This document shows positions 47,748-56,240 of a stretch of DNA of 64,000 nucleotides, in pieces. The first letter of the stretch is position 1. Each line of letters starts with the position of its first letter. This stretch comes from Aliiglaciecola sp. CAU 1673 (lineage in GTDB: Bacteria; Pseudomonadota; Gammaproteobacteria; Enterobacterales; Alteromonadaceae), in NCBI RefSeq assembly GCF_029223185.1, contig NZ_JARHUG010000002.1:62001-126000 (forward strand). Direction: 5' to 3'. The notes beneath the pieces are model-generated. The model was not told the origin of the DNA and did not search any database. It saw only the letters and a list, made by a program, of their open reading frames with translations. The translations under genes and the position numbers were made by a program.

Positions 47748-48950
47748 ATGGACGGCTCTCTCCAATCTTTTTTATCCATATTTGGGATATTTCTTCGTCT
47801 CGGGCTCACCAGCTTCGGCGGACCGGTTGCCCATATCGGATATTTTCACCAGGCACTAGTGATTGAAAGGCGCTGGTTGGATGACCAGCGCTTTGCCGAG
47901 TTATTAGCCCTGTGTCAGTTTATGCCAGGGCCGGCCAGTAGCCAGTTGGGCTTTGCCATCGGTCTTGAAAAAGGCGGGTTGTCAGGTGGTCTGGCTGCCT
48001 GGTTGGGATTTACCCTGCCATCGGCGCTACTGATGTTAATCTTTGCTTGGTTATCGCTCTCCATCGACGCATTTGCAGAGAACGGATTGCATGGTTTAGT
48101 GGTCGCGGCGGTGGCCGTGGTGACATTGGCCGTTTGGCAGATGGGGCAAAAGCTATGTGAAACCTGGCCCAAGCGCGGGATAGCCTTGCTGTCTGCTTTA
48201 CTGATGCTCAACCTGGCCGGTCTGTACGCACAAATCGCTGTCATTTTAATAGGCGCCGTTTTGGGTGGCTTGTGGTTAAAGCCCGCTGCCTCAACTGCTC
48301 GGGTCGGTCAATCCGGCGTTAACCCTGTTCCACCTGGTACAGCTAAAGTCGCTGCCGCCTTATTTGCCGCTTTGCTGTTATTCAGTCTTGCTCCCCTTGG
48401 GGCTACGTGGCCATTGGTCGCACAACTAGCCGATTTGTATCGAAGCGGTGCCTTGGTCTTTGGCGGTGGTCATGTGGTATTACCTTTACTAGAGAGTGAG
48501 TTTGTTCAAAGCGCGCGACTAAGTGAGCAAAGTTTTATGACCGGTTATGGTGCGGCACAGGCGCTGCCTGGGCCCTTGTTTTCCTTTGCCGCTTACCTTG
48601 GTGCAATGTCATCAGTCCTACCCGGCGGGTTTTTGGGGGCGTTACTGGGCGGTTTATGTGCGCTACTGGCAATATTTTTGCCTGGGTTGCTGCTGGTCAT
48701 CGTTGCCATGCCTCTTTGGCAACGCTTGCAACATCATAAGGGGTTGAATGGCATCCTGGCTGGCGTCAATGCGGCGGTGGTTGGACTGCTTGGCGCAGCG
48801 CTTTATGATCCACTTTGGCTGCACGGCATCTTGGGCTGGTCGGATGTTCTGTTGGCTTTGGCCGCTTTCCTGGCTTTGCTGTCCAAGAAAGTGCCTGTCG
48901 TTTGGGTGGTACTGATAACCGGGGTGATACCCTTAGCTTTCGGACAATGA
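47748..48950 (+). CDS. chrA: Chromate transporter ChrA, long-chain type
   Basis: The ATG at 47748 (MDGSLQSFLSIFGIF) gives 400 residues; the frame opens at 47613, and a GTG at 47736 is another option, since no start has a strong ribosome site. Two homologous CHR halves are visible, each starting with FxxxGLxSFGGP or YRSGALVFGGGHVVLPLLE and a GxAQALPGP-type motif (FMPGPASSQLGFAIG in the first). The family exports chromate in exchange for sulfate. An ABC ATPase gene follows after seven bases. Confidence 0.87.
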   Translation: MDGSLQSFLSIFGIFLRLGLTSFGGPVAHIGYFHQALVIERRWLDDQRFAELLALCQFMPGPASSQLGFAIGLEKGGLSGGLAAWLGFTLPSALLMLIFAWLSLSIDAFAENGLHGLVVAAVAVVTLAVWQMGQKLCETWPKRGIALLSALLMLNLAGLYAQIAVILIGAVLGGLWLKPAASTARVGQSGVNPVPPGTAKVAAALFAALLLFSLAPLGATWPLVAQLADLYRSGALVFGGGHVVLPLLESEFVQSARLSEQSFMTGYGAAQALPGPLFSFAAYLGAMSSVLPGGFLGALLGGLCALLAIFLPGLLLVIVAMPLWQRLQHHKGLNGILAGVNAAVVGLLGAALYDPLWLHGILGWSDVLLALAAFLALLSKKVPVVWVVLITGVIPLAFGQ

Positions 48951-48957
48951 GAAGACG

Positions 48958-49641
48958 ATGCAACAACAACCCGTAATTTCGATGCAAGGTGTAACCTTTG
49001 GTTGGGAGAAATCCCCCATTCTTGATATTCCCGATTGGACTGTGAGCAAGGGCCAGCGTGTGTTTTTGTACGGACCCTCCGGCAGTGGTAAGTCGACCTT
49101 ATTAAACCTGTTAAGCGGTATTCTCAGTCCCTGGCAGGGACAAATCTGCATTCTGGAGCAAGATCTTAGCCGAATGAAAGCCGGGGCCAGGGATCGCTTT
49201 CGAGCCAGACACTTGGGCATGGTCTTTCAGCAGTTTAATTTACTGCCTTATCTAAGCGTAAGGGACAATATTGCACTGGCCCACTATTTCAGTCCGGAAA
49301 GCAACGACGATCCCTCTTGGCTGCGTCATATATTGGAGCGCCTAGGACTCACTGAAGAACTACTGGCACGTAAAGCCAGCGATTTAAGCGTGGGTCAGCA
49401 ACAGCGGGTAGCTTTGGCGAGGGCCTTGTTGAATCGCCCGGAATTGATTATTGCCGATGAGCCTACCTCTGCACTGGACACTGAGTTACGCGATCAATTT
49501 ATGCAGTTGTTACTCAGCTGCGTTAAAGAAACCCAATCTACAGTTATATTTGTGAGCCACGATCGCTCGTTGGCCGAGTACTTTGATATTCACCAGGACT
49601 TGCGTGCTTTGGGTAAAGCCCAGGAGGCGCAGCCATGCTAA
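48958..49641 (+). CDS. ABC transporter ATPase, LolD/MacB type
   Basis: The 227-residue ATPase has Walker A (GPSGSGKSTLLNLL), the Q-loop VFQQFNLLPYLSV, a signature LSVGQQQRVALARAL (Val in place of the first Gly of SGGQ), Walker B IIADEPTSALD, and the switch His VSHDRSL. It overlaps the permease gene by seven bases. Such pairs act in mechanotransmission or envelope lipoprotein and metal-linked processes rather than classic import. Confidence 0.88.
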   Translation: MQQQPVISMQGVTFGWEKSPILDIPDWTVSKGQRVFLYGPSGSGKSTLLNLLSGILSPWQGQICILEQDLSRMKAGARDRFRARHLGMVFQQFNLLPYLSVRDNIALAHYFSPESNDDPSWLRHILERLGLTEELLARKASDLSVGQQQRVALARALLNRPELIIADEPTSALDTELRDQFMQLLLSCVKETQSTVIFVSHDRSLAEYFDIHQDLRALGKAQEAQPC

Positions 49642-50903
49642 TGCGCATCGCTACTGCCAGCTTGTGGAATCGGCGTCTGACGGTGTTATTGACGGTTATC
49701 TCCATTGCTGTCTCCGTTTTCATTATGCTGGGTGTGGATCATCTGAAAAATGAACTTCGAAGCAGCTTTGGTCGCACTGTCTCTGGGGTGGATTTGATTG
49801 TGGGGGCCCGAACCGGGCCAACCAATTTATTGCTGTATTCGGTATTTCGAATTGGCAATGCGACCAACAATATTTCCTGGCAAAGCGTGCAAACCCTCAG
49901 TCAGTCAAAGGAAGTGGCCTGGTCGGTGCCTATCTCTTTGGGGGACTCCCACAAAGGGTATCGGGTGATGGGCACCACCGCCGATTACTTCACCCATTTT
50001 AAATACGGGGCCAAGCAACCCCTCGAATTTGCCCAAGGCCACCGTTTTGACGGTGAACAGCAAGTGGTGCTGGGCGCTGAGGTGGCGAGCAAATTGGGTT
50101 ATTCGATTGGTGATAGCATTGTGCTGTCTCACGGCAGCGGCAGTGTTAGCTTCACCCATCATGATCGCTATCCTTTTATCGTGAGCGGTATCTTAGCGGC
50201 GACCGGCACACCGGTTGATCAAACCCTGCATGTCAGCTTGGGCTCGATTGAACTGGTGCATAGCTCGGGGGGGCATGCAAATCATGCCGAAGAAGATCAC
50301 GACCATGAAAGTACAATTCATGAACATAAGGCACATGACGCGCTAACACCAGAATCGGTGACGGCGTTATTGGTGGGACTGAAATCCCGCCTTGGGGTGC
50401 TGACCTTTCAGCGCAAGGTTAATCAATTTGCCGACGAACCCTTACTGGCGATTCTACCTGGCGTGGCGCTTTCTGAGCTATGGCAGATGATGGGGATGGC
50501 GGAGCGGGCATTGGCATTAATTGCACTATTGGTGCTGATTGCCAGTCTGCTTGGCATGACCACCATGCTGCTGGCCTCAATGAAAGAAAGAGAGCGGGAA
50601 ATTGCGGTGCTGCGTGCTATCGGCGCCCATGCCAATTTTGTATTGCTGCTGATTGAGTTGGAGGCCATTTTGATTGCTTTGGCCGGGGCGCTGCTCGGTT
50701 ATCTTAGTCTGGCCGGCCTGCTCACCGGATTACAACATTGGATTGCCGGTCGTTTCGGCTTGTTTGTGGGAGGCCTGCCATTATCCGGCTCAACTCTGGC
50801 GTATTTGGGACTGATTGTCGGTCTTGCTGCTTTATTGGCGTTGGTTCCGGCGATACTGTCCTATCGCAGTGCCTTATCCAGGGGACTTAGCGTCAGAACG
50901 TGA
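49635..50903 (+). CDS. MacB/FtsX-type ABC permease with a His-rich periplasmic loop
   Basis: The 422 residues show an N-terminal membrane helix (LTVLLTVISIAVSVFIML), a large periplasmic domain, and three C-terminal helices with the KEREREIAVLRAIGA coupling segment of FtsX-type permeases. A His/Asp/Glu-rich stretch (about 208-237, with HANHAEEDHDHE) lies in the periplasmic domain and suggests metal binding. Related permease/ATPase pairs sit beside DUF2796 zinc-binding proteins in zinc-regulated loci; no such partner is adjacent here. Substrate unknown. Confidence 0.8.
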   Translation: MLMRIATASLWNRRLTVLLTVISIAVSVFIMLGVDHLKNELRSSFGRTVSGVDLIVGARTGPTNLLLYSVFRIGNATNNISWQSVQTLSQSKEVAWSVPISLGDSHKGYRVMGTTADYFTHFKYGAKQPLEFAQGHRFDGEQQVVLGAEVASKLGYSIGDSIVLSHGSGSVSFTHHDRYPFIVSGILAATGTPVDQTLHVSLGSIELVHSSGGHANHAEEDHDHESTIHEHKAHDALTPESVTALLVGLKSRLGVLTFQRKVNQFADEPLLAILPGVALSELWQMMGMAERALALIALLVLIASLLGMTTMLLASMKEREREIAVLRAIGAHANFVLLLIELEAILIALAGALLGYLSLAGLLTGLQHWIAGRFGLFVGGLPLSGSTLAYLGLIVGLAALLALVPAILSYRSALSRGLSVRT

Positions 50904-50914
50904 TGAGCTTTGTA

Positions 50915-51313
50915 TTAACGGCCTGTCAGCACATCAATGCTGGTATGGCCGCACGCCTCTGCTAATAGTGCCGCCTGCCGTTCTTCTTCATTTAAGATAC
51001 CCACAAGTGGGGTCTGGCGCCTGAGTTTGCGCATTCTCGGGCTGTCTTCCAGCAGGGCGGCCTTGGTGAGTTCGGGTTTGTCCTGCAGGTATTCCAATGC
51101 ACAGAACCACGTCAGGTAGGCGCCATGGCGCATTTTTCCCATTTCCCTGCGGCGCTCTAAGGTATCCATTACCTGTGACAATAACTGTGGCTGCGCAATC
51201 AGCTTCTCCAGTATGGCGCTGTGTAGCACCAGGATCTGACGATCGATATTTTCGTCTTTGATACCGCCTCGGCGCTGCGAAAAAGCCTGGTCTTTGTTGT
51301 GTCTGCGTATCAT
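50915..51313 (-). CDS. Uncharacterised 132-residue protein
   Basis: I do not recognise the family. The sequence is largely helical, basic at the N terminus (MIRRHNKDQAFSQRRG), with LVLHSAILEKLI, TLERRREMGKMRHGAYLTWFCALEY and RMRKLRRQTPLVGIL. No signal peptide or membrane helix. Its ATG overlaps the stop of the DUF3820 gene (ATGA), so the two are translated together and may work together. Cytoplasmic. Confidence 0.7.
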   Translation of the reverse strand: MIRRHNKDQAFSQRRGGIKDENIDRQILVLHSAILEKLIAQPQLLSQVMDTLERRREMGKMRHGAYLTWFCALEYLQDKPELTKAALLEDSPRMRKLRRQTPLVGILNEEERQAALLAEACGHTSIDVLTGR

Positions 51314-51519
51314 CTTAGTAAAGGGCGTAACATGGCCTCCAGGCCATTGAGTTTTACTTCATATATCAGCGCTAACTGTCTGCCTAGTTTGCCATCAGGA
51401 AAGCCTTGCTTGTTGAACCACACCAGATACGGCTCAGGCAGTTCGAGTAATTTGCGGCCGGCATATTTACCAAAGGGCATGGTTTGATTGATGGCCTCCA
51501 TCAATTCTTGTGTTTGCAT
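51310..51519 (-). CDS. DUF3820 family small protein
   Basis: The 69 residues have the family signature MPFGKYAGRKLLELPEPYLVWFNKQGFPDGKLGRQLALIYEVK. Members are widespread in gammaproteobacteria; some are labelled quorum-sensing-regulated virulence factors, but the biochemistry is not established. It lies two bases after the Atm1-type exporter gene and overlaps the next gene by four bases. Confidence 0.85.
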   Translation of the reverse strand: MQTQELMEAINQTMPFGKYAGRKLLELPEPYLVWFNKQGFPDGKLGRQLALIYEVKLNGLEAMLRPLLR

Positions 51520-51521
51520 AC

Positions 51522-53321
51522 TCAGGACGGCTCTTCATCACGCTGCTGTTGCTGGCTTTGCCAAAGCCCCGCATAAACACCACGGGCGGTAAGTAATGAA
51601 CGGTGATCGCCCTGTTCAACAATACGGCCCTGGCGCATCACTAATATTTTGTCGGCATCTTGTACGGTGGAGAGGCGATGGGCGATCACCAGGCTGCTAT
51701 GGCCTTTGGCTATCTCGCGCAGGGCACGCAGGATACTGCCTTCGGATTGACTATCCAGTGAAGAGGTGGCTTCATCGAACACCATAATGGGCGGTCGCTT
51801 GAGAATGGCGCGGGCAATGGCCACCCGCTGCTTTTCACCGCCGGATAGCTTAAGGCCTCGCTCGCCCACTTTTGTGTTGTAGCCATCTGGCAATGACTGA
51901 ACAAAATGCTCCAGATGCGCCAAGCGAATCGCCTCTTTTACCTCTTCTTCAGTGGCTGAAGGGCGAGCGTAATGCACATTTTCCAGAATACTGTCGTTAA
52001 ACAGCACGGTATCCTGAGGCACGATACCTATGGCTTTGCGTAAGCTGTGCTGGTCGACATTGCGAATATCCTGGCCATCGATCAGGATCTTACCTTGGCT
52101 TACATCATAAAAACGAAACAGGAGCTTCACCAGGGTGGATTTACCGGCGCCCGATTCACCTACTACGGCCACTTTTTGGCCAGGCTCAATGCTAAAACTG
52201 ACATCCTGCAAAATCGGTCGGTCGGCGCGATAGTCAAAACTCACATCTTGAAACTCGATACGGCCTTGGCTCACTTTAAGCTGTGGCGCATCGGCAGCAT
52301 CTTCAATCTTGGGCTGCTGTTTTAACAGCTTAAAGAGATTCTCGATATTGGCCAACGAGCCGCGGATTTCCCGGTATACAAAACCCAGAAAGTTAAGCGG
52401 CATAAAGATCTGCATAGTAAAGGCGTTGATCAGCACAAAATCCCCCAAGGTCATACGACCTTCGGCCACATTGTTGGCCGCCAGCCACATCATGGCTGTC
52501 ATGGCACAGGCAATCACAAGTGCCTGCCCACCGTTCAGGGCAAAAAGTGATAATCGATTTTTGCGCCGGGCCTCTTCCCAGGTGGCCAGATCCTCATCGT
52601 AACGTTTGGCTTCAAAGGCCTCGTTATTAAAATACTTCACCGTCTCATAGTTAAGCAGGCTGTCGATGGCGCGGGTATTAGTGGTGGAGTCAGCTTGGTT
52701 GACCTCGCGCACAAACCGGGTACGCCAATTGGTGGCTTTGACAGAGAACCATACGTAGGTGATAACGGATGACAGAATAATAGTGGCAAAGCCCACGCCA
52801 TATTGATAAAGCAGGATCCCCACCACCATGGCGATTTCCAGCAGGGTAGGGACGATATTAAAGATCATAAAGCGCATCAAAAAGCTGATGCCGCTGGTGC
52901 CCCGTTCAATATCCCGCGACAGACCACCGGTTTGGCGATCCAGATGAAAGGCCAGATCCAGGCGATGCAAATGTTCAAATACCTTCAGGCCCAAACGGCG
53001 CATCGCGCGCTCGGTCACCCGGCCAAACAAGGCATCACGAATTTCACCGAAAATCACATTGAAAAGTCGCAGCAGGCCATAGGCAATGATCAGCGCCACG
53101 GGCACGGCGACCATAGCCGTGGTGGTATCGGCCAGATCCAGATCATCTACCACATGTTTCAGCGCAAAGGGCATGCCGACACTGGCCAGCTTTGCTCCCA
53201 CCAGACACAGCAGCGCCAGCATCACACGCACACGGAATTCACTCAGATAGGGTAAAAGCTGCAGGAAAATACGCCAATTGACGTCTTGGTCTTGCTCGAC
53301 GGGAAATCGGTTACGACGCAT
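51522..53321 (-). CDS. Atm1/HMT1-type ABC half-transporter
   Basis: The 599 residues have six membrane helices in an N-terminal ABC type I exporter domain (about 20-320), with LDLAFHLDRQTGGLSRDIERGTSGI and TTNTRAIDSLLNYETVKYFNNE, which are characteristic of the Atm1 group. A C-terminal ATPase has GESGAGKSTLV, GERGLKLSGGEKQRVAIARA and MVFDEATSSLD. Atm1 proteins export glutathione-linked compounds or metal conjugates. It starts 18 bases after the receiver-TPR gene. Confidence 0.88.
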   Translation of the reverse strand: MRRNRFPVEQDQDVNWRIFLQLLPYLSEFRVRVMLALLCLVGAKLASVGMPFALKHVVDDLDLADTTTAMVAVPVALIIAYGLLRLFNVIFGEIRDALFGRVTERAMRRLGLKVFEHLHRLDLAFHLDRQTGGLSRDIERGTSGISFLMRFMIFNIVPTLLEIAMVVGILLYQYGVGFATIILSSVITYVWFSVKATNWRTRFVREVNQADSTTNTRAIDSLLNYETVKYFNNEAFEAKRYDEDLATWEEARRKNRLSLFALNGGQALVIACAMTAMMWLAANNVAEGRMTLGDFVLINAFTMQIFMPLNFLGFVYREIRGSLANIENLFKLLKQQPKIEDAADAPQLKVSQGRIEFQDVSFDYRADRPILQDVSFSIEPGQKVAVVGESGAGKSTLVKLLFRFYDVSQGKILIDGQDIRNVDQHSLRKAIGIVPQDTVLFNDSILENVHYARPSATEEEVKEAIRLAHLEHFVQSLPDGYNTKVGERGLKLSGGEKQRVAIARAILKRPPIMVFDEATSSLDSQSEGSILRALREIAKGHSSLVIAHRLSTVQDADKILVMRQGRIVEQGDHRSLLTARGVYAGLWQSQQQQRDEEPS

Positions 53322-53339
53322 ACATTCTCGGAAGGTTGA

Positions 53340-54962
53340 TTAATGGACTTCTTGCAGGAAGTTTTTGACCTTGTTGTAGCGTTCTTCCTGTTCGTCGCTC
53401 AGGTGGCCATTTTCAATGGTGCGGATACAGCGCTCAACAATTTGCCTGGTGCCGTCGACCATACCCTGCTCACGTACTTTCATGGCCAGCGCCTGCAACA
53501 AGTTAAGGGCAATGGACGGGTTTTTCGGCATCACGGTGTAGGCCTGCCTGAAGATCTTCAGTGCTTCATCCACGGCACCCTTCTGATAGAGGTCCACGGC
53601 AGAGTTGTTGAGATCTTTGGGGGTCTGTTTGATCACCGCCATTTCCCGCTTCTCCTGCTGGATATAGCGCAGGAATATCTCGCCATGGCGAGGATCATGG
53701 GTGCAGCGGTGCTCTATTTCGTCCAATACACGCTGGCAACGCTCATGCAGTCCCAGTGCATGAAACAGCTTGGACTTATCCAGTAAATCTTCAAAGTCAT
53801 CGGTTTCCAGGGTATCGCCGCTGAGTTGCTCAATCAACGCCTGCGCTTTTTCTTTTTCATCCTGCAGGTAGAGCAAACGTGCACTCACTACTTTTATCTG
53901 TTCATCCAATTCGGCTTTGGGAAATGTACTGTGGAATTGGCGGATATATTCGTTGGCCTGTTTTACCAGTCCTGCGGTTTCCGAATCATCTGAGGTCATC
54001 GCATAGTCAATACCAGCGCGGGCCACATTGATGTAATTTTGCGGCTTGTCATGGATGGAATGCTTGGCGTATTTAACAATACGCTTGGCCGCTTCAAACT
54101 GGGTCTGATAATCGTGGGTAAGCCGGGAAAGATCGATGGCGTTGCGATGGCGGCGCAAATTGCGAGGGGAGATCTCTGCGGCCATCAATACCGCTTCCAG
54201 AGCGGCTTCGAAATCTTCCTGTTTAACGTTTAAGGCGTATAGCAAATCATAAGCCATTAGCTGTGAGTCAGGCTTAAACGCCAGTCTTAGGATCAGCCGC
54301 TCGGCTTCTTCATCTTCGTTCAACTTTATCAGCGCATTGACCAAGCCCAGTTGTGCCCAGCTAAAAGGTTGCACATTAATAATGGCTTCATAAAAGCTTT
54401 TGGCTTCCTTTATTTGCCCGCAGGCAGTCAGCAGTTCGCCTTTGGTTTTTAAGGCCAAAGGAAAAAACTCTGCATTACTGGGGGTGGTCAGAAAATTCTC
54501 CACTTCTTCCAAGGCAGCAAAATAGTCTTCTTTCTCCATTAACTTATAGATAGGACGCAGGGCGGCCTTACGGGTTAATACCCGGGTTAGTCGCTTATCC
54601 AACTCGCGCACGCTGAAAGGTTTGGCCAGGAAGTCATCCGGCTGCAGTTCAATAATGCTGTGTACCAGTTCAGAGGTGGTATCGGCACTGATAAAAATGA
54701 AGGCAGTGGAAAGGGGCAGGGCATGACTGCTTTTCAACTGGTCATAAAGATAAAAGCCGTCTTGATCTTTTTTAAGGTTGTAGGAGCAAACAATAAGATC
54801 GAAGTGTGTTTCTTCAATTTTCTTCAGGGCAAAAGCTGCCCTGTCCACATAACTGACATCGCGAAACCCAAGCTCTTCCAGGGAATACTTCATATAGCCC
54901 TGTGCCAGCACCTGATCATCCACAATCAGCACTTTGCAGGCTTTTGCCAGTTTCTCATCCAT
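53340..54962 (-). CDS. Receiver-domain TPR protein with a degenerate phosphorylation site
   Basis: Of 540 residues, the first about 125 form a response-regulator receiver: acidic pair D15/D16 (VLIVDDQ), S92 (FISADT) and K114 (LAKPF). The phosphoacceptor position is Ser60 (VCSYNL) where relatives have Asp (codon TCC at 54783-54785). The rest is alpha-helical TPR repeats (about 130-530). This architecture is known in Pseudomonas, Vibrio and Shewanella relatives. It probably works as a protein-binding scaffold without normal phosphorylation. It leads a minus-strand unit with the Atm1-type gene and lies downstream of the tRNA-Val repeat array. Confidence 0.85.
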   Translation of the reverse strand: MDEKLAKACKVLIVDDQVLAQGYMKYSLEELGFRDVSYVDRAAFALKKIEETHFDLIVCSYNLKKDQDGFYLYDQLKSSHALPLSTAFIFISADTTSELVHSIIELQPDDFLAKPFSVRELDKRLTRVLTRKAALRPIYKLMEKEDYFAALEEVENFLTTPSNAEFFPLALKTKGELLTACGQIKEAKSFYEAIINVQPFSWAQLGLVNALIKLNEDEEAERLILRLAFKPDSQLMAYDLLYALNVKQEDFEAALEAVLMAAEISPRNLRRHRNAIDLSRLTHDYQTQFEAAKRIVKYAKHSIHDKPQNYINVARAGIDYAMTSDDSETAGLVKQANEYIRQFHSTFPKAELDEQIKVVSARLLYLQDEKEKAQALIEQLSGDTLETDDFEDLLDKSKLFHALGLHERCQRVLDEIEHRCTHDPRHGEIFLRYIQQEKREMAVIKQTPKDLNNSAVDLYQKGAVDEALKIFRQAYTVMPKNPSIALNLLQALAMKVREQGMVDGTRQIVERCIRTIENGHLSDEQEERYNKVKNFLQEVH

Positions 54963-55130
54963 CGGACCGACCTTTTTAGACTCCTAGAGCACTACTTTAG
55001 GCCGAATAGACCTTAGTGTGAATAGGTAAATCGTTACAAGTGACCAGTAAAGTATGAAGTGGCTGATGCTAAGAAGAGCGAGTTTTCAGGAGAAATTACA
55101 TGTGTGGTGTAGGTACTGAAGAATGTCTTA

Positions 55131-55812
55131 AAGGAGAAAACGCTGGGCCCGAAGCGGTGGTACCGGTTTGAGTATAGAGAACGGGAGGTGCTTGCACCGC
55201 ATAATTTTATAAAGGAAAAAAGAGAAATGGTGGATGGTACTGGGTTCGAAGCAGTGATGCCCGTGTGAGTAAAGACAACGGGAGGTGCTTGCACCGCATT
55301 ATTTTATAAAGGAAAAAAGAGAAATGGTGGATGGTACTGGGTTCGAACCAATGATGCCCGTGTGAGTAACGAGAACGGGAGGTGCCTGCACCGCATTATT
55401 TTATAAAGGAAATAAAGAGAAATGGTGGATGGTACTGGGTTCGAAGCAGTGATGCCCGTGTGAGTAACGAGAACGGGAGGTGCCTGCACCGCATTATTTT
55501 ATAAAGGAAATAAAGAGAAATGGTGGATGGTACTGGGTTCGAACCAGTGACCCCCGTGTGAGTAATGAGAACGGGAGGTGCTTGCACCGCATTATTTTAT
55601 AAAGGAAAAAAGAGAAATGGTGGATGGTACTGGGTTCGAACCAGTGACCCCCGTGTGAGTAAAGACAACGGGAGGTGCTTGCACCGCATGATTTTATAAA
55701 GGAAAAAAGAGAAATGGTGGATGGTACTGGGTTCGAAGCAGTGATGCCCGTGTGAGTAAAGACAACGGGAGGTGCTTGCACCGCATTATTTTATAAAGGA
55801 AATAAAGAGAAA
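55131..55812 (-). repeat. Tandem array of 97-98 bp repeats carrying tRNA-Val 3' halves (rtT-like)
   Basis: Six full units begin (plus coordinates) at 55228, 55325, 55423, 55521, 55618 and 55715, with a decayed seventh at 55131 that aligns without gaps. Spacing is 97-98. On the minus strand each unit reads: AT-rich start, GGTGC-GCACC hairpin, CCCGT/ACGGG hairpin with a long loop, then T arm, acceptor and CCA of tRNA-Val. Units at 55521 and 55618 match the real tRNA over 36 bases; those at 55228, 55423 and 55715 share a G53 change in the T arm. The 54963-55130 stretch beyond the array shows only remnants of another decayed copy near 55103. Confidence 0.9.
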
Positions 55813-55888
55813 TGGTGGATGGTACTGGGTTCGAACCAGTGACCCCCGCCTTGTAAGGGCGGTGCTCTCCCAGCTGAGCTAACCATCC
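55813..55888 (-). tRNA. tRNA-Val (UAC), downstream copy
   Basis: This 76-base gene has encoded CCA. The anticodon TAC is in CCGCC-CTTACAA-GGCGG, the acceptor is GGATGGT/ACCATCC, and the T loop is TTCGAAC. It is identical in sequence to the upstream copy and immediately precedes the repeat array. Confidence 0.95.
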
Positions 55889-55911
55889 ACGAGAGAGAAG
55901 TGCAGAAGGAG

Positions 55912-55987
55912 TGGTGGATGGTACTGGGTTCGAACCAGTGACCCCCGCCTTGTAAGGGCGGTGCTCTCCCAGCTGAGCTAACCATCC
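55912..55987 (-). tRNA. tRNA-Val (UAC), upstream copy
   Basis: This 76-base gene is identical to the copy at 55813-55888 and separated from it by 23 bases. It is the first gene of the leftward transcript that runs into the array. Confidence 0.95.
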
Positions 55988-56031
55988 GTATCCTTTCGCC
56001 TTACCGCGTTTGCCCCGGTAAGTGGAGGCGT

Positions 56032-56059
56032 ATTATAGGGAGGCTTCGAACCCTGTCAA
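56032..56059 (-). promoter_or_regulatory. tRNA-Val promoter
   Basis: Read on the minus strand: TTGACA (56059-56054) and TATAAT (56037-56032), both perfect, 16 bases apart, with a GC-rich discriminator (ACGCCTCC). It drives the two tRNA-Val genes and presumably the repeats. Confidence 0.9.
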
Positions 56060-56240
56060 CAGTATTTTCAAAATGTCTGTTCAAGTGGGTGAATAATCAC
56101 CAATAGGGTGAAAATATCTGCATATTGTGGTTTTTCCAGGCGAACTCTAAGGCATTATCCACGATCCGCACATAGCGAGCATGGGCAAGTGGGGCTTTGG
56201 CTGCTAAAATGCCGCCACTTTTTTCAATAGGACCCTATGA

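Noticed and set aside
55131..55812. CRISPR-like regular spacing
   Set aside because: The whole 97-98 bp unit is conserved; there are no unique spacers and the repeats contain tRNA-Val sequence.
55034..55985. Series of short minus-strand ORFs with a repeated peptide
   Set aside because: They arise from reading the non-coding repeats and tRNA genes; the unit length shifts the frame each time.
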